64,000 nucleotides of DNA from Rhizobium sp. SL42 (GTDB taxonomy: Bacteria; Pseudomonadota; Alphaproteobacteria; Rhizobiales; Rhizobiaceae), in the NCBI RefSeq assembly GCF_021729845.1, contig NZ_CP063397.1:7501-71500 (forward strand). The letters run 5' to 3'. The position numbers were made by a program, and so were the translations under genes. A model generated the notes under the pieces. It saw only the letters and a list, made by a program, of their open reading frames with translations, searched no databases and had not been told where the DNA came from. How positions within the stretch are numbered: the first letter of the stretch is position 1; the number at the start of each line of letters is the position of its first letter. Below are positions 52,446 through 59,370 of this stretch, one piece after another.

Positions 52446-52880
52446 AAGCGACAGGATTTCCAGCGTGCGGTGATCAAGCCTGCCACCGCAATACCGATCA
52501 AGAGCCTGGCGAAATATAGAACCACGTTCGTCCGGCGCCGCAAGTGAGAACAAGGTCATGCAGGACTGGAACTTGCGATCATCCGGTGAGCCGAAAATCT
52601 CGTGTAGCGAGCGCCCCTCGATCGACATCACCAACCTCGTGCAATCAACCAGCCGCGGCCCGAGCTGGTCATCCGCGAGGTAGCTTTGAGCCTCCGCGAC
52701 AGAGGCAAGACCGTAATGCAACGACGTTGGTGAAAGCCCAAGTCCCCGCAATTGCGGAAAGACGAACCACATCCAGTGACTTTGCTTTCGTCCAGCGCCG
52801 AGCTCCGCCTTGACGGCTTCCAGTACGGGCGCCTGGGCTTCGAGGAAACGAGTGCTGTCGAACATCTTCGCATCGCCCAT
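52443..52880 (-). CDS. DUF1810 family protein
   Basis: A 145-residue cytosolic protein with the DUF1810 signature: FLEAQAPVLEAVKAELGAGRKQSHWMWFVFPQLRGLG followed by SLHYGLASVAEAQSYL and a C-terminal DDRKFQSCMTLFSLAAPDE-x-x-IFRQAL-x-x-YCGGRLD-x-x-TLEIL pattern. Complete at 140-odd residues. The function is not established; the family is linked by context to NADAR/ADP-ribose-type proteins in some genomes. The stop lies inside the repeat hairpin. It is divergent from the TerC-like gene across a 378-base gap. Confidence 0.85.
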   Translation of the reverse strand: MGDAKMFDSTRFLEAQAPVLEAVKAELGAGRKQSHWMWFVFPQLRGLGLSPTSLHYGLASVAEAQSYLADDQLGPRLVDCTRLVMSIEGRSLHEIFGSPDDRKFQSCMTLFSLAAPDERGSIFRQALDRYCGGRLDHRTLEILSL

Positions 52881-53258
52881 CTGAAGCCTCCAACCTCAGC
52901 CAGAAAAGCACAGTCTATATCTAACCGATCGCTCACGATATTGTTCGTTGTGGGTGGTCGGCGCCAAAATCTCACGATACGCACCAACTCCGCAGCACTT
53001 GACGTTTAATACATATTCACAGACAAGTGACATTGCGCGACGAAGCCCAACTCTCGTCGCCGTCGAACCTGGTGCCGGGCCCCTCTGGCGAGAGTTTACG
53101 GCGCTCTCGTGATGTCGGTACCGCCAGCAAGACAAGCCGGCGGATTCAAAACAAATGAACACTTGGATCATGCTCTTTGCGTGTGCGCCTAATGCGTTGC
53201 GCGACGTCCATCCCCCCTATTCGTGCATATCCCTGTCTCCCGCGAAGGAGATAGTGGT
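52881..53258. other. Long intergenic region with possible structured leader of the TerC-like gene
   Basis: 378 bases without a supported gene between divergent DUF1810 and TerC-like genes. Within it CTGGCG (53085-53090) can pair with CGCCAG (53122-53127), while the overlapping CGAGAG (53089-53094) can pair with CTCTCG (53104-53109); the two stems share CG and so partly compete. Further GC-rich blocks (GTGCCGGGCC at 53072, AGCCGGCGG at 53135) could add to the fold. This could be a leader RNA, but it does not match the yybP-ykoY manganese riboswitch that I would expect before some TerC genes. Confidence 0.35.
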
Positions 53259-54365
53259 ATGAACGCTCCCCTCTCACCCAATAGCGGCACCAGCACCCTG
53301 GGTTATTTCCGCTGGGCCTTCATCGTCACGTTCCTCGGCCTCGTCCTGGGTGGCGTGCTGGGCTGGCAATCGACCGGCACCATCGGCGGCATGGCGACCG
53401 TCTTCTTTATCTGCGCGGTGCTCGCCGTTCTGGAAATCTCGCTGTCTTTCGACAACGCGATCGTCAATGCCAACAAGTTGAAAGACATGACGCCCGTCTG
53501 GCAGCATCGCTTCCTGACCTGGGGCATCATCATCGCCGTCTTCGGCATGCGCATCGTATTCCCGCTACTCATCGTGGTCATCGCGGCAAAGATCGGCCCG
53601 ATAGAAGCGGTGATACTGGCGGCCCGCGAGCCGGCCGAATATGCCCGCATCATGAACGACGCACACCTCCCGATCGCGGCCTTCGGCGGCACCTTCCTGA
53701 TGATGGTCGGCCTGACCTACTTCTTCAATCACGAGAAGGACGTGCACTGGATAGAGGTCATCGAAAAGCACATGGCGCGCTCGGCCTCGATCAAGGGCAT
53801 AGAAATCGCGTTTGTCCTGATCCTGATCCTCGTCTTTTCCAATCTTCTGGAAGGCGAAGATGCGACCACTTTTGTCTATTCGGCCATCTATGGCCTGGTG
53901 ACGTTCCTGGCCGTTGAAGTCTTGGGGGGCCTGCTGGACGCCTCTCAGAAAGCCATGAGCGAAGCGGCCAAGGGAGGCCTCGGCGCCTTCATCTATCTCG
54001 AAGTGCTCGACGCAAGCTTCTCCTTCGACGGCGTGATCGGCGCCTTTGCCCTGACGCAGAATCTCTTCGTCATCGCCATCGGCCTTGGCATCGGCGCCAT
54101 GTATGTGCGCTCGATGACCATCATGCTGGTGGAAAAGGGCACATTGGCGGAATACCGCTATCTGGAACATGGCGCTTTCTACGCCATCCTGATCCTCTCG
54201 GTGATCATGTATTTCCAGACGCTGGTGCATATCCCCGAAGTGATCACCGGCCTTGGCGGCGCCGCCTTGATCGGTGTCTCGCTCTGGTCTTCGATCCGCT
54301 ACAACAGACGGGAACGCGAGGAAGAGGCGCGAATGGCCCATGAAGCGGTTGCCGACAATATCTGA
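53259..54365 (+). CDS. DUF475/TerC-like integral membrane protein
   Basis: A 368-residue protein with about eight transmembrane helices. The TerC-fold hallmarks are two acidic motifs inside helices: LEISLSFDNAIVNANKLKDM near residue 60 and DASFSFDGVIGAFALTQN near 255; both probably bind a metal ion. Members are linked to metal (manganese) export and tellurite resistance, but the specific ion is unknown here. AAGGAGATAG precedes the ATG at 53259; a start at 53223 is open but unsupported. A possible structured leader lies upstream. Confidence 0.85.
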   Translation: MNAPLSPNSGTSTLGYFRWAFIVTFLGLVLGGVLGWQSTGTIGGMATVFFICAVLAVLEISLSFDNAIVNANKLKDMTPVWQHRFLTWGIIIAVFGMRIVFPLLIVVIAAKIGPIEAVILAAREPAEYARIMNDAHLPIAAFGGTFLMMVGLTYFFNHEKDVHWIEVIEKHMARSASIKGIEIAFVLILILVFSNLLEGEDATTFVYSAIYGLVTFLAVEVLGGLLDASQKAMSEAAKGGLGAFIYLEVLDASFSFDGVIGAFALTQNLFVIAIGLGIGAMYVRSMTIMLVEKGTLAEYRYLEHGAFYAILILSVIMYFQTLVHIPEVITGLGGAALIGVSLWSSIRYNRREREEEARMAHEAVADNI

Positions 54366-54447
54366 TCGGTAGATACGCATGACTGAAGCAGGCCGGCGGC
54401 GACCCGCCGGCCTGCTTGCAGGACCGAAATTCCGCAAGAGGTTGCGA

Positions 54448-54738
54448 TCAATCGGGACCGACATCCATTTCGCGAGCACCGGAATCAGGCAATGCTCCGG
54501 TCCCCGGCGTCTTCATGTCATCCTGCAAATCCTTGCGCGCATGCGGCCCCGCAACGGGCCCACTGCTTTTCGTTCGCTTTTCATCCTCGACGACCGCCCC
54601 CTTGTGTTCGCGCGAAGGATCGCGATCGGCTGAGATCCTGCCGCTCTGTTCGGCGAGATGCGCCTGCGGGCCTGCGACCGGACCGCTAGTCGTCGGCGGT
54701 TGTCCGTTGCGATGTTTTGTTTCTTCAACATCGGCCAT
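54448..54738 (-). CDS. Small disordered hydrophilic protein with duplicated SGPVAGP motif
   Basis: A 96-residue, very hydrophilic protein with no signal or membrane segment and few hydrophobic residues, so probably disordered. It contains two near-identical blocks, TSGPVAGPQAH and SSGPVAGPHARKD, about 40 residues apart, suggesting an internal duplication. GAGGAGA lies eight bases before the ATG at 54738. On the minus strand GGAAC (54794-54790), 16 bases, then TGTT (54773-54770) resembles an EcfG promoter, pointing to a general-stress role. Function unknown. Confidence 0.72.
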   Translation of the reverse strand: MADVEETKHRNGQPPTTSGPVAGPQAHLAEQSGRISADRDPSREHKGAVVEDEKRTKSSGPVAGPHARKDLQDDMKTPGTGALPDSGAREMDVGPD

Positions 54739-54769
54739 GGTGTGTATCTCCTCTGTTGCCACCTGAGAA

Positions 54770-54794
54770 AACACGGCGACCGCCAAAGAGTTCC
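54770..54794 (-). promoter_or_regulatory. EcfG-like promoter candidate for the SGPVAGP gene
   Basis: On the minus strand: GGAAC (54794-54790), a 16-base spacer and TGTT (54773-54770). The -35 is perfect and the -10 keeps GTT. It lies about 31 bases before the start codon. Confidence 0.45.
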
Positions 54795-54944
54795 GTTGCA
54801 TATAACAGGGCCTGATATGCGCCCTTGGCGACCGGGGGGAGCGGAAGCTGCCGTCGACACAACACAACAGAGTCGTCCCGCCTTGCCTTGTCCTGACGTC
54901 TGCCGATCTTACATGTCCCCACGTCGAAACAAGCAGGAAATGAG

Positions 54945-55580
54945 ATGAGCGACCCTGACATGTCCCCGAACGATGACCGCAAACCCGGCGTCGCTTCCTC
55001 GCGATTGGCGATGCTGGTCATCCATGCGGATACCGCGGGGTCGGTCAGCCTTGACGAATTGCTGGCAGCCATGGGCCGAACCAGCATCGCCTTCGCCATC
55101 CTGATTTTGTCGCTACCCGCGCTGACCCCGATACCCGGTCCCTTCGGCATGGTCTTTGGCACCTGCCTGGCCATTATCGCCGTACAGATCATGGCCGGCT
55201 ACCAGCGTATCTGGTTGCCCCGCTTTCTCGGTCGGCGGCGTATTTCGGCACAGGTGATCAGCCTTGTGGTCCGTTACACCGGCCCTCTGGTGGCGCGGGT
55301 TGAAACGATCCTGCGCCGCGACCGCATGCGCCATTTTGCCGGCCGTACGGCGCAGTCGCTGCTTGGTATCCCGGTTTTCCTGCTGGCAATTGCGGTCGCC
55401 TTGCCCATTCCATTCGGCAACTTCCTGCCGGTTGCGGCTCTGGTGATGATCGCCCTTGGTCTGATGGAACGGGATGGCTTGATCGTCATGCTTGGGGTGG
55501 CGCTTGGCATCATTGCCCTGGCAACGTCCGGCGGCCTGGTCTATGGCGCGCTGCGCGGTCTCGGCTGGGCGATCGGCTGA
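54945..55580 (+). CDS. ExoD-family membrane protein
   Basis: A 211-residue protein matching the ExoD family, first described in Sinorhizobium as affecting exopolysaccharide and alkaline tolerance. The N-terminal part (VSLDELLAAMGRTSIAFAILILSLPALTPIPGPFGMVFG) and the C-terminal helices (LLGIPVFLLAIAVALPIPFGNFLP, ALGLMERDGL) are typical, with about four to five transmembrane helices. The molecular activity is unknown. It is divergent from the small SGPVAGP gene and precedes the ECF sigma gene by 69 bases. Confidence 0.85.
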   Translation: MSDPDMSPNDDRKPGVASSRLAMLVIHADTAGSVSLDELLAAMGRTSIAFAILILSLPALTPIPGPFGMVFGTCLAIIAVQIMAGYQRIWLPRFLGRRRISAQVISLVVRYTGPLVARVETILRRDRMRHFAGRTAQSLLGIPVFLLAIAVALPIPFGNFLPVAALVMIALGLMERDGLIVMLGVALGIIALATSGGLVYGALRGLGWAIG

Positions 55581-55613
55581 CCATCCAACGACCCCAAATA
55601 ATTTTCGTCATCA

Positions 55614-55642
55614 GGGAATAAATCCCATCCGGGGTTCGTATA
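55614..55642 (+). promoter_or_regulatory. Putative ECF-type autoregulated promoter of the sigma gene
   Basis: GGGAAT at 55614-55619 and CGTATA at 55637-55642, 17 bases apart, look like -35/-10 elements of an ECF sigma factor directly before an ECF sigma gene. The expected +1 falls at about 55649, next to the ATG at 55650, and there is no ribosome-binding site, so the transcript may be leaderless. Confidence 0.5.
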
Positions 55643-55649
55643 CTCAGGC

Positions 55650-56195
55650 ATGAAACCCGGAACGCACCCTTTTAACGTGATCGGACAGCTGGCAGCCTTG
55701 CGGCGCTATGCGCGGTCTCTGGCGCGCGATCCGGATGAAGCAGAAGATCTGGTGCACGACACACTGGTACGCGCGCTCGAAAAGCAGTCGACTTTCCGCA
55801 CAGGCGCCAATCTCCGCAACTGGCTGCTTTCGGTACTGCACAACACGCATATCGACCGTTTGCGCTACAAGCGCGCCACCGCGAGACGCGATGCCGCAAC
55901 GCTGGATCTGGTGGCACAATCGATACCGGCCGAACAGGAGCATTCCGTTCGGCTCAAACAGGTTCGAAACGCGTTTCTGGCTCTGCCGGAAGATCAGCGT
56001 GAAGCCCTGCATCTTGTGGCCATGGAAGAGCTTTCCTATCAGGAAGCCGCAAACGTGCTTGGCATTCCCGTTGGAACGCTGATGTCACGCATTTCACGGG
56101 CCAGAGCGCGACTTCGCGCAATTGAGGACAAGCAAGGGATCGCTCCGGTGACCCACCTACGCATCGTTGGAGGCCCCCCCGATGACCAGCAATGA
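55650..56195 (+). CDS. ECF RNA polymerase sigma factor
   Basis: A 181-residue group-4 sigma factor with region 2 (RRYARSLARDPDEAEDLVHDTLVRAL, then RNWLLSVLHNTHIDRLRYKR) and region 4 (FLALPEDQREALHLVAMEELSYQEAANVLGIPVGTLMSRISRARARL). It is paired with an anti-sigma gene that overlaps it by 14 bases. It is not EcfG itself by appearance; the pair resembles the ECF26-type (RpoE1/RpoE4-like) of rhizobia. The ATG at 55650 lacks a ribosome-binding site and follows a promoter-like element immediately. Confidence 0.9.
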   Translation: MKPGTHPFNVIGQLAALRRYARSLARDPDEAEDLVHDTLVRALEKQSTFRTGANLRNWLLSVLHNTHIDRLRYKRATARRDAATLDLVAQSIPAEQEHSVRLKQVRNAFLALPEDQREALHLVAMEELSYQEAANVLGIPVGTLMSRISRARARLRAIEDKQGIAPVTHLRIVGGPPDDQQ

Positions 56196-56955
56196 TCCCG
56201 TAATCGAAGCCGACCTTCACGCCTATGTCGATGATCAGCTCAATGTCGGGCGCCGTATCGAAGTGGAAGCCTATCTGTCGGAGCGCCCGGAAGTGGCGGC
56301 CCAGGTCATGGCCGACCTCCGGGTTCGCGACGAACTGCGCTTGTCTCTTGCCGGCCTCCCGAGCGTCAGCAAGATCGAGACCCGTGACGCCGCTCGAATG
56401 CTGGAAAGAGCGTTCAGCCGCCGCCGCACCTTGGACCTGTTTCGCCGTGCCGCGATGATAACGCTCTTCGTCGGCGCCGGATGGGCCGCCCATGGCTGGA
56501 TCGCGCCGCTAGGCGTCGGTGAGGTCGTGGCATCCGTGCCGCCGCCTGCCTTTGTCGAGGAAGCCATTCGCGCCCACCAGACGGCGGAACTGCGCGAACA
56601 GATGCCATCGCAGTCGGAGGCAGGCTCCTTCGACCCGGCGGATATCCGATCGGCAACAGCGATCGTATTGCCAGAGATGCCGGCGCACTGGTCGATCCGG
56701 GATGCGCAGATTTTCCCCTCGACCTACGGACCGAGCGTTGAACTCGAAGTCGAGGCAGGCAAGGGCGAGCGTCTGTCTCTTTTTGCCGTTCGCCCAGGCA
56801 CCTTCGCCGTGCAGCAAGTATTGATGCGCCAGGAAGGTGAAACGCAGGCAGCCTATTGGCAGATCGGCGAAGTCGCCTACGCACTGATTTCCGAAACCCC
56901 GAATGCGGATGCGCTGGCCGACAAAGCCCGCAAACTCGCTCGCACCCTTTACTGA
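56182..56955 (+). CDS. Membrane-bound anti-sigma factor without a zinc motif
   Basis: A 257-residue anti-sigma factor. The N-terminal cytosolic part (IEADLHAYVDDQLNVGRRIEVEAYL, about 1-90) matches the sigma-binding helices of the ASD family but lacks the His-x3-Cys-x2-Cys zinc-binding motif. One transmembrane helix follows (about 92-112, MITLFVGAGWAAHGWIA), then a periplasmic domain of about 140 residues. GGAGG at 56168-56172 precedes the ATG. It overlaps the sigma gene by 14 bases. It should hold the sigma factor inactive until an envelope signal. Confidence 0.85.
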   Translation: MTSNDPVIEADLHAYVDDQLNVGRRIEVEAYLSERPEVAAQVMADLRVRDELRLSLAGLPSVSKIETRDAARMLERAFSRRRTLDLFRRAAMITLFVGAGWAAHGWIAPLGVGEVVASVPPPAFVEEAIRAHQTAELREQMPSQSEAGSFDPADIRSATAIVLPEMPAHWSIRDAQIFPSTYGPSVELEVEAGKGERLSLFAVRPGTFAVQQVLMRQEGETQAAYWQIGEVAYALISETPNADALADKARKLARTLY

Positions 56956-56978
56956 ACTCACCAAGGAGGAACTTGACT

Positions 56979-57698
56979 ATGGATCCTATCCAGAACCGCT
57001 TCGGCTACGGTAGCCAGGCACAATCTGCGGCCCTCTTCGACGAGGGCCTGCGCCAGCACATGCTGCGCGTCTACAACTACATGGGTCTTGGCCTGGCCAT
57101 CACCGGCCTGGTCGCCTACTTCGTCGGCTCGACGCCAGCCCTCTATGTGCCGATCTTCTCGTCCCCTTTGAAATGGGTCGTGATGCTGGCACCGCTTGCC
57201 TTCGTCTTCTTCTTCTCGTTCCGCATCCAGACGATGTCGGCATCGAGCGCCCAGATGGCCTTCTGGGCCTTCTGCGCAGTGATGGGCCTCTCGCTGGCAT
57301 CGGTGTTCCTGGTCTTCACCGGCGCATCGATCGCACGCACCTTCTTCATCACCGCCACCATGTTCGGCGCAACCAGCCTTTATGGTTACACGACCAAGCG
57401 TGATCTGGCGAAGATGGGTTCGTTCCTGATGATGGGCCTGATCGGTATTGTGATCGCCTCGGTCGTCAACATCTTCCTCGGCTCGAGCGCCCTGCAGTTC
57501 GCAGTATCGGTCATCGGCGTCGTCGTCTTCGTTGGCCTGACCGCCTACGACACGCAGAACATCAAGGAACAGTATGCAGAGAACGTCGACCAGGAAAGCC
57601 AGCAGAAGCTCGCCGTCTTCGGCGCACTTTCGCTCTACCTGAACTTCGTCAACCTGTTCCAGATGCTGTTGAGCCTCACCGGCCAGCGCGAAGAATAA
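56979..57698 (+). CDS. Bax inhibitor-1/YccA-family membrane protein
   Basis: A 239-residue membrane protein with about seven helices. The signature is a soluble N-terminus (QNRFGYGSQAQSAALFDEGL) before LRQHMLRVYNYMGLGLAITGLVAYF, the ATMFGATSLYGYTTKRDLAKMGSFL stretch, and the C-terminal VGLTAYDTQNIKEQY with the conserved Asp pair region. Bacterial relatives (YccA, YbhL) modulate FtsH protease or act as pH-sensitive channels. AAGGAGGA lies eight bases before the ATG. The gene starts 23 bases after the anti-sigma gene and may be read through from it. A terminator follows. Confidence 0.9.
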   Translation: MDPIQNRFGYGSQAQSAALFDEGLRQHMLRVYNYMGLGLAITGLVAYFVGSTPALYVPIFSSPLKWVVMLAPLAFVFFFSFRIQTMSASSAQMAFWAFCAVMGLSLASVFLVFTGASIARTFFITATMFGATSLYGYTTKRDLAKMGSFLMMGLIGIVIASVVNIFLGSSALQFAVSVIGVVVFVGLTAYDTQNIKEQYAENVDQESQQKLAVFGALSLYLNFVNLFQMLLSLTGQREE

Positions 57699-57738
57699 AA
57701 GAACGCGACAAGCGCGTCGGGAGAAACATCCAAGAGCG

Positions 57739-57768
57739 AACGCCCGGACCTCACGGTCCGGGCGTTTT
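57739..57768. terminator. Bidirectional terminator between the Bax-inhibitor gene and rhaI
   Basis: AACGCCCGGACC (57739-57750) pairs perfectly with GGTCCGGGCGTT (57755-57766) around a TCAC loop. A short T-run follows on the plus strand. It separates the convergent Bax-inhibitor and rhaI genes. Confidence 0.88.
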
Positions 57769-57793
57769 CATTTGCCGTGAATGTTTGGAAGGA

Positions 57794-59086
57794 TCAGACG
57801 ATACCGCCGGAGCCGCCCTTGACCGCCGGCCGCTCGGCCGCGACCTTGGCACGGTAGCCGCTGCCACGATAGGCCGCGATCGGGTCGATCGCACCACCGG
57901 TACGACGACGCGCTTCGGCAAGGATCGCCTCGACATCGGTGCGATAGGCGCGCTTCAGCGTCTCGGTCGCCATCAGCGCATCATTGCCGTCCTGATAGCC
58001 GGTAAGCGCCGCACGATCGACCAGCAGCGCCTGGGCATAGGCGCGGCGGATTTCGTTTGCGCTGGAGATCAGGCTTTCGATCGGATCTGTCACATTATGG
58101 CTCTGGTCGATCATATGCGCCGGATGGAAACCCTTGACGCCGCGATACTCGGCATCGACCAGCTCGTTGAACACGAGGAACAGACGGTAGGGCTCGACCG
58201 AACCGGCATCGAGATCGTCGTCGCCATATTTCGAATCGTTGAAATGGAAGCCGCCAAGCTTTTCGAACTGAATCAGGCGGGCCACGATCATCTCGATATT
58301 GGTGTTGGGCGCATGATGGCCGAGATCGACCAGGCAGAAAGCCTTCGGGCCCAGTGTCTGGGCAATCAGGAAATTCGTGCCCCAATCCTGCACCACCGTC
58401 GAATAGAAGGCCGGCTCGTACATCTTGTGCTCGGAAAACAGCCGCCAGTCATCCGGCAACGCCTTGTAGATATCCGCCATCGAGGCGAGATAACGCTCGA
58501 ACTGGCGGGTGAAATTGCTCTGTCCGGGGAAGTTCGAGCCGTCGCCGATCCACACCGTCAGCGCCTTCGATCCGATCGCACTGCCGATCTCGATGCATTC
58601 GATATTGTGTTCGACAGCCTGTGCGCGGGTCGCCGCGTCCACATGGCTGAGCGAGCCGTATTTGTAGGAGTTCGCCTGGTCCGGCGCATCCGAGAACGTG
58701 TTGGAATTCATCGCGTCGAAGCCGAGACCGAGCTGGTCGCCCTTGGCCTTCAGTTCCTTAGGATCCGTTTTGTCCCACGGTATATGCAGCGAAACTGTCG
58801 GTGTCGCGCGCGTCAGCTCGTTGATGACAGAGCAGTCATCGAGCTTGTCGAAGATGTTGCGCGGTTCGCCAAGCCCCGGAAAGCGGGCAAAGCGCGTTCC
58901 ACCGGTGCCCACGCCCCAGGACGGAACGGCGACGAAGAATTCGGCAACCTTGTCGGTGATGGCGTTGATGTCGATATTGCTGCGCGCCAGCTTCTCGCCG
59001 AGTGCCGCGTAGTCGGATTTGAGCGCAGCTGCGCGCTTGTCATTATCTTCGGCGATGAAATCGCTAGAAATCTTGCTATCCGTCAT
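57794..59086 (-). CDS. rhaI: L-rhamnose isomerase RhaI
   Basis: A 430-residue rhizobial-type L-rhamnose isomerase, which converts rhamnose to rhamnulose before phosphorylation and aldol cleavage. It belongs to the xylose-isomerase-like TIM-barrel superfamily; metal-ligand regions include LFSEHKMYEPAFYSTV, LVDLGHHAPNTNIEMI and GFHFNDSKYGDDDLDAGS. The GTGGTRFARFPG stretch near the N-terminus is typical of this non-E. coli form (RhaI, not RhaA). The start at 59086 follows AGGAGG; an earlier in-frame codon at 59122 is not needed. In this window the small YqaE-like gene separates it from rhaD. Confidence 0.92.
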   Translation of the reverse strand: MTDSKISSDFIAEDNDKRAAALKSDYAALGEKLARSNIDINAITDKVAEFFVAVPSWGVGTGGTRFARFPGLGEPRNIFDKLDDCSVINELTRATPTVSLHIPWDKTDPKELKAKGDQLGLGFDAMNSNTFSDAPDQANSYKYGSLSHVDAATRAQAVEHNIECIEIGSAIGSKALTVWIGDGSNFPGQSNFTRQFERYLASMADIYKALPDDWRLFSEHKMYEPAFYSTVVQDWGTNFLIAQTLGPKAFCLVDLGHHAPNTNIEMIVARLIQFEKLGGFHFNDSKYGDDDLDAGSVEPYRLFLVFNELVDAEYRGVKGFHPAHMIDQSHNVTDPIESLISSANEIRRAYAQALLVDRAALTGYQDGNDALMATETLKRAYRTDVEAILAEARRRTGGAIDPIAAYRGSGYRAKVAAERPAVKGGSGGIV

Positions 59087-59161
59087 TGTTTCTTCCTCCT
59101 CACGCGAACGATTTTGTTCCATCCGCGTTTAACTGAACCAATCCAGAGAACCGGAGTCATC

Positions 59162-59320
59162 ATGGACGTTCTACGCATTCTGCTTTCCATCATCCTGCCG
59201 CCGGTCGGCGTCTTCCTCCAGGTCGGCATCGGCCTGCATTTCTGGCTGAACATCCTGCTGACGCTGTGCGGCTATGTACCGGGCGTCATCCACGCAATCT
59301 GGGTCATCCTGAGGAAGTAA
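59162..59320 (+). CDS. Pmp3/YqaE-family small membrane protein
   Basis: A 52-residue membrane protein with two helices: ILLSIILPPVGVFLQVGIG and FWLNILLTLCGYVPGVIHAIW, ending in RK. This is the complete Pmp3/YqaE/UPF0057 family pattern (LPPVGVFLQ and GYVPGVIHAIWVIL). Such proteins are induced by salt, cold or general stress in many organisms and affect membrane potential. GGAG lies ahead of the ATG at 59162. It sits on the plus strand between rhaD and rhaI, which both run on the minus strand, so it is antisense to any rhaD-rhaI transcript. Confidence 0.9.
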   Translation: MDVLRILLSIILPPVGVFLQVGIGLHFWLNILLTLCGYVPGVIHAIWVILRK

Positions 59321-59370
59321 GCACGGCCCCGCAACGGCATTTGCGCCGCTGCGGGACTTGGGAGGATAGC

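Noticed and set aside
52999..53025. TTGACG as a sigma-70 -35 element for the TerC-like gene
   Set aside because: No acceptable -10 hexamer at 16-18 bases downstream.
53072..53258. yybP-ykoY manganese riboswitch before the TerC-like gene
   Set aside because: The conserved loop sequences of that riboswitch are not present; only generic stems are visible.
57785..59320. 511-residue open frame on the plus strand
   Set aside because: Most of it is antisense to rhaI and shows no protein-like composition; only its last 52 codons, from 59162, form the real YqaE-like gene.
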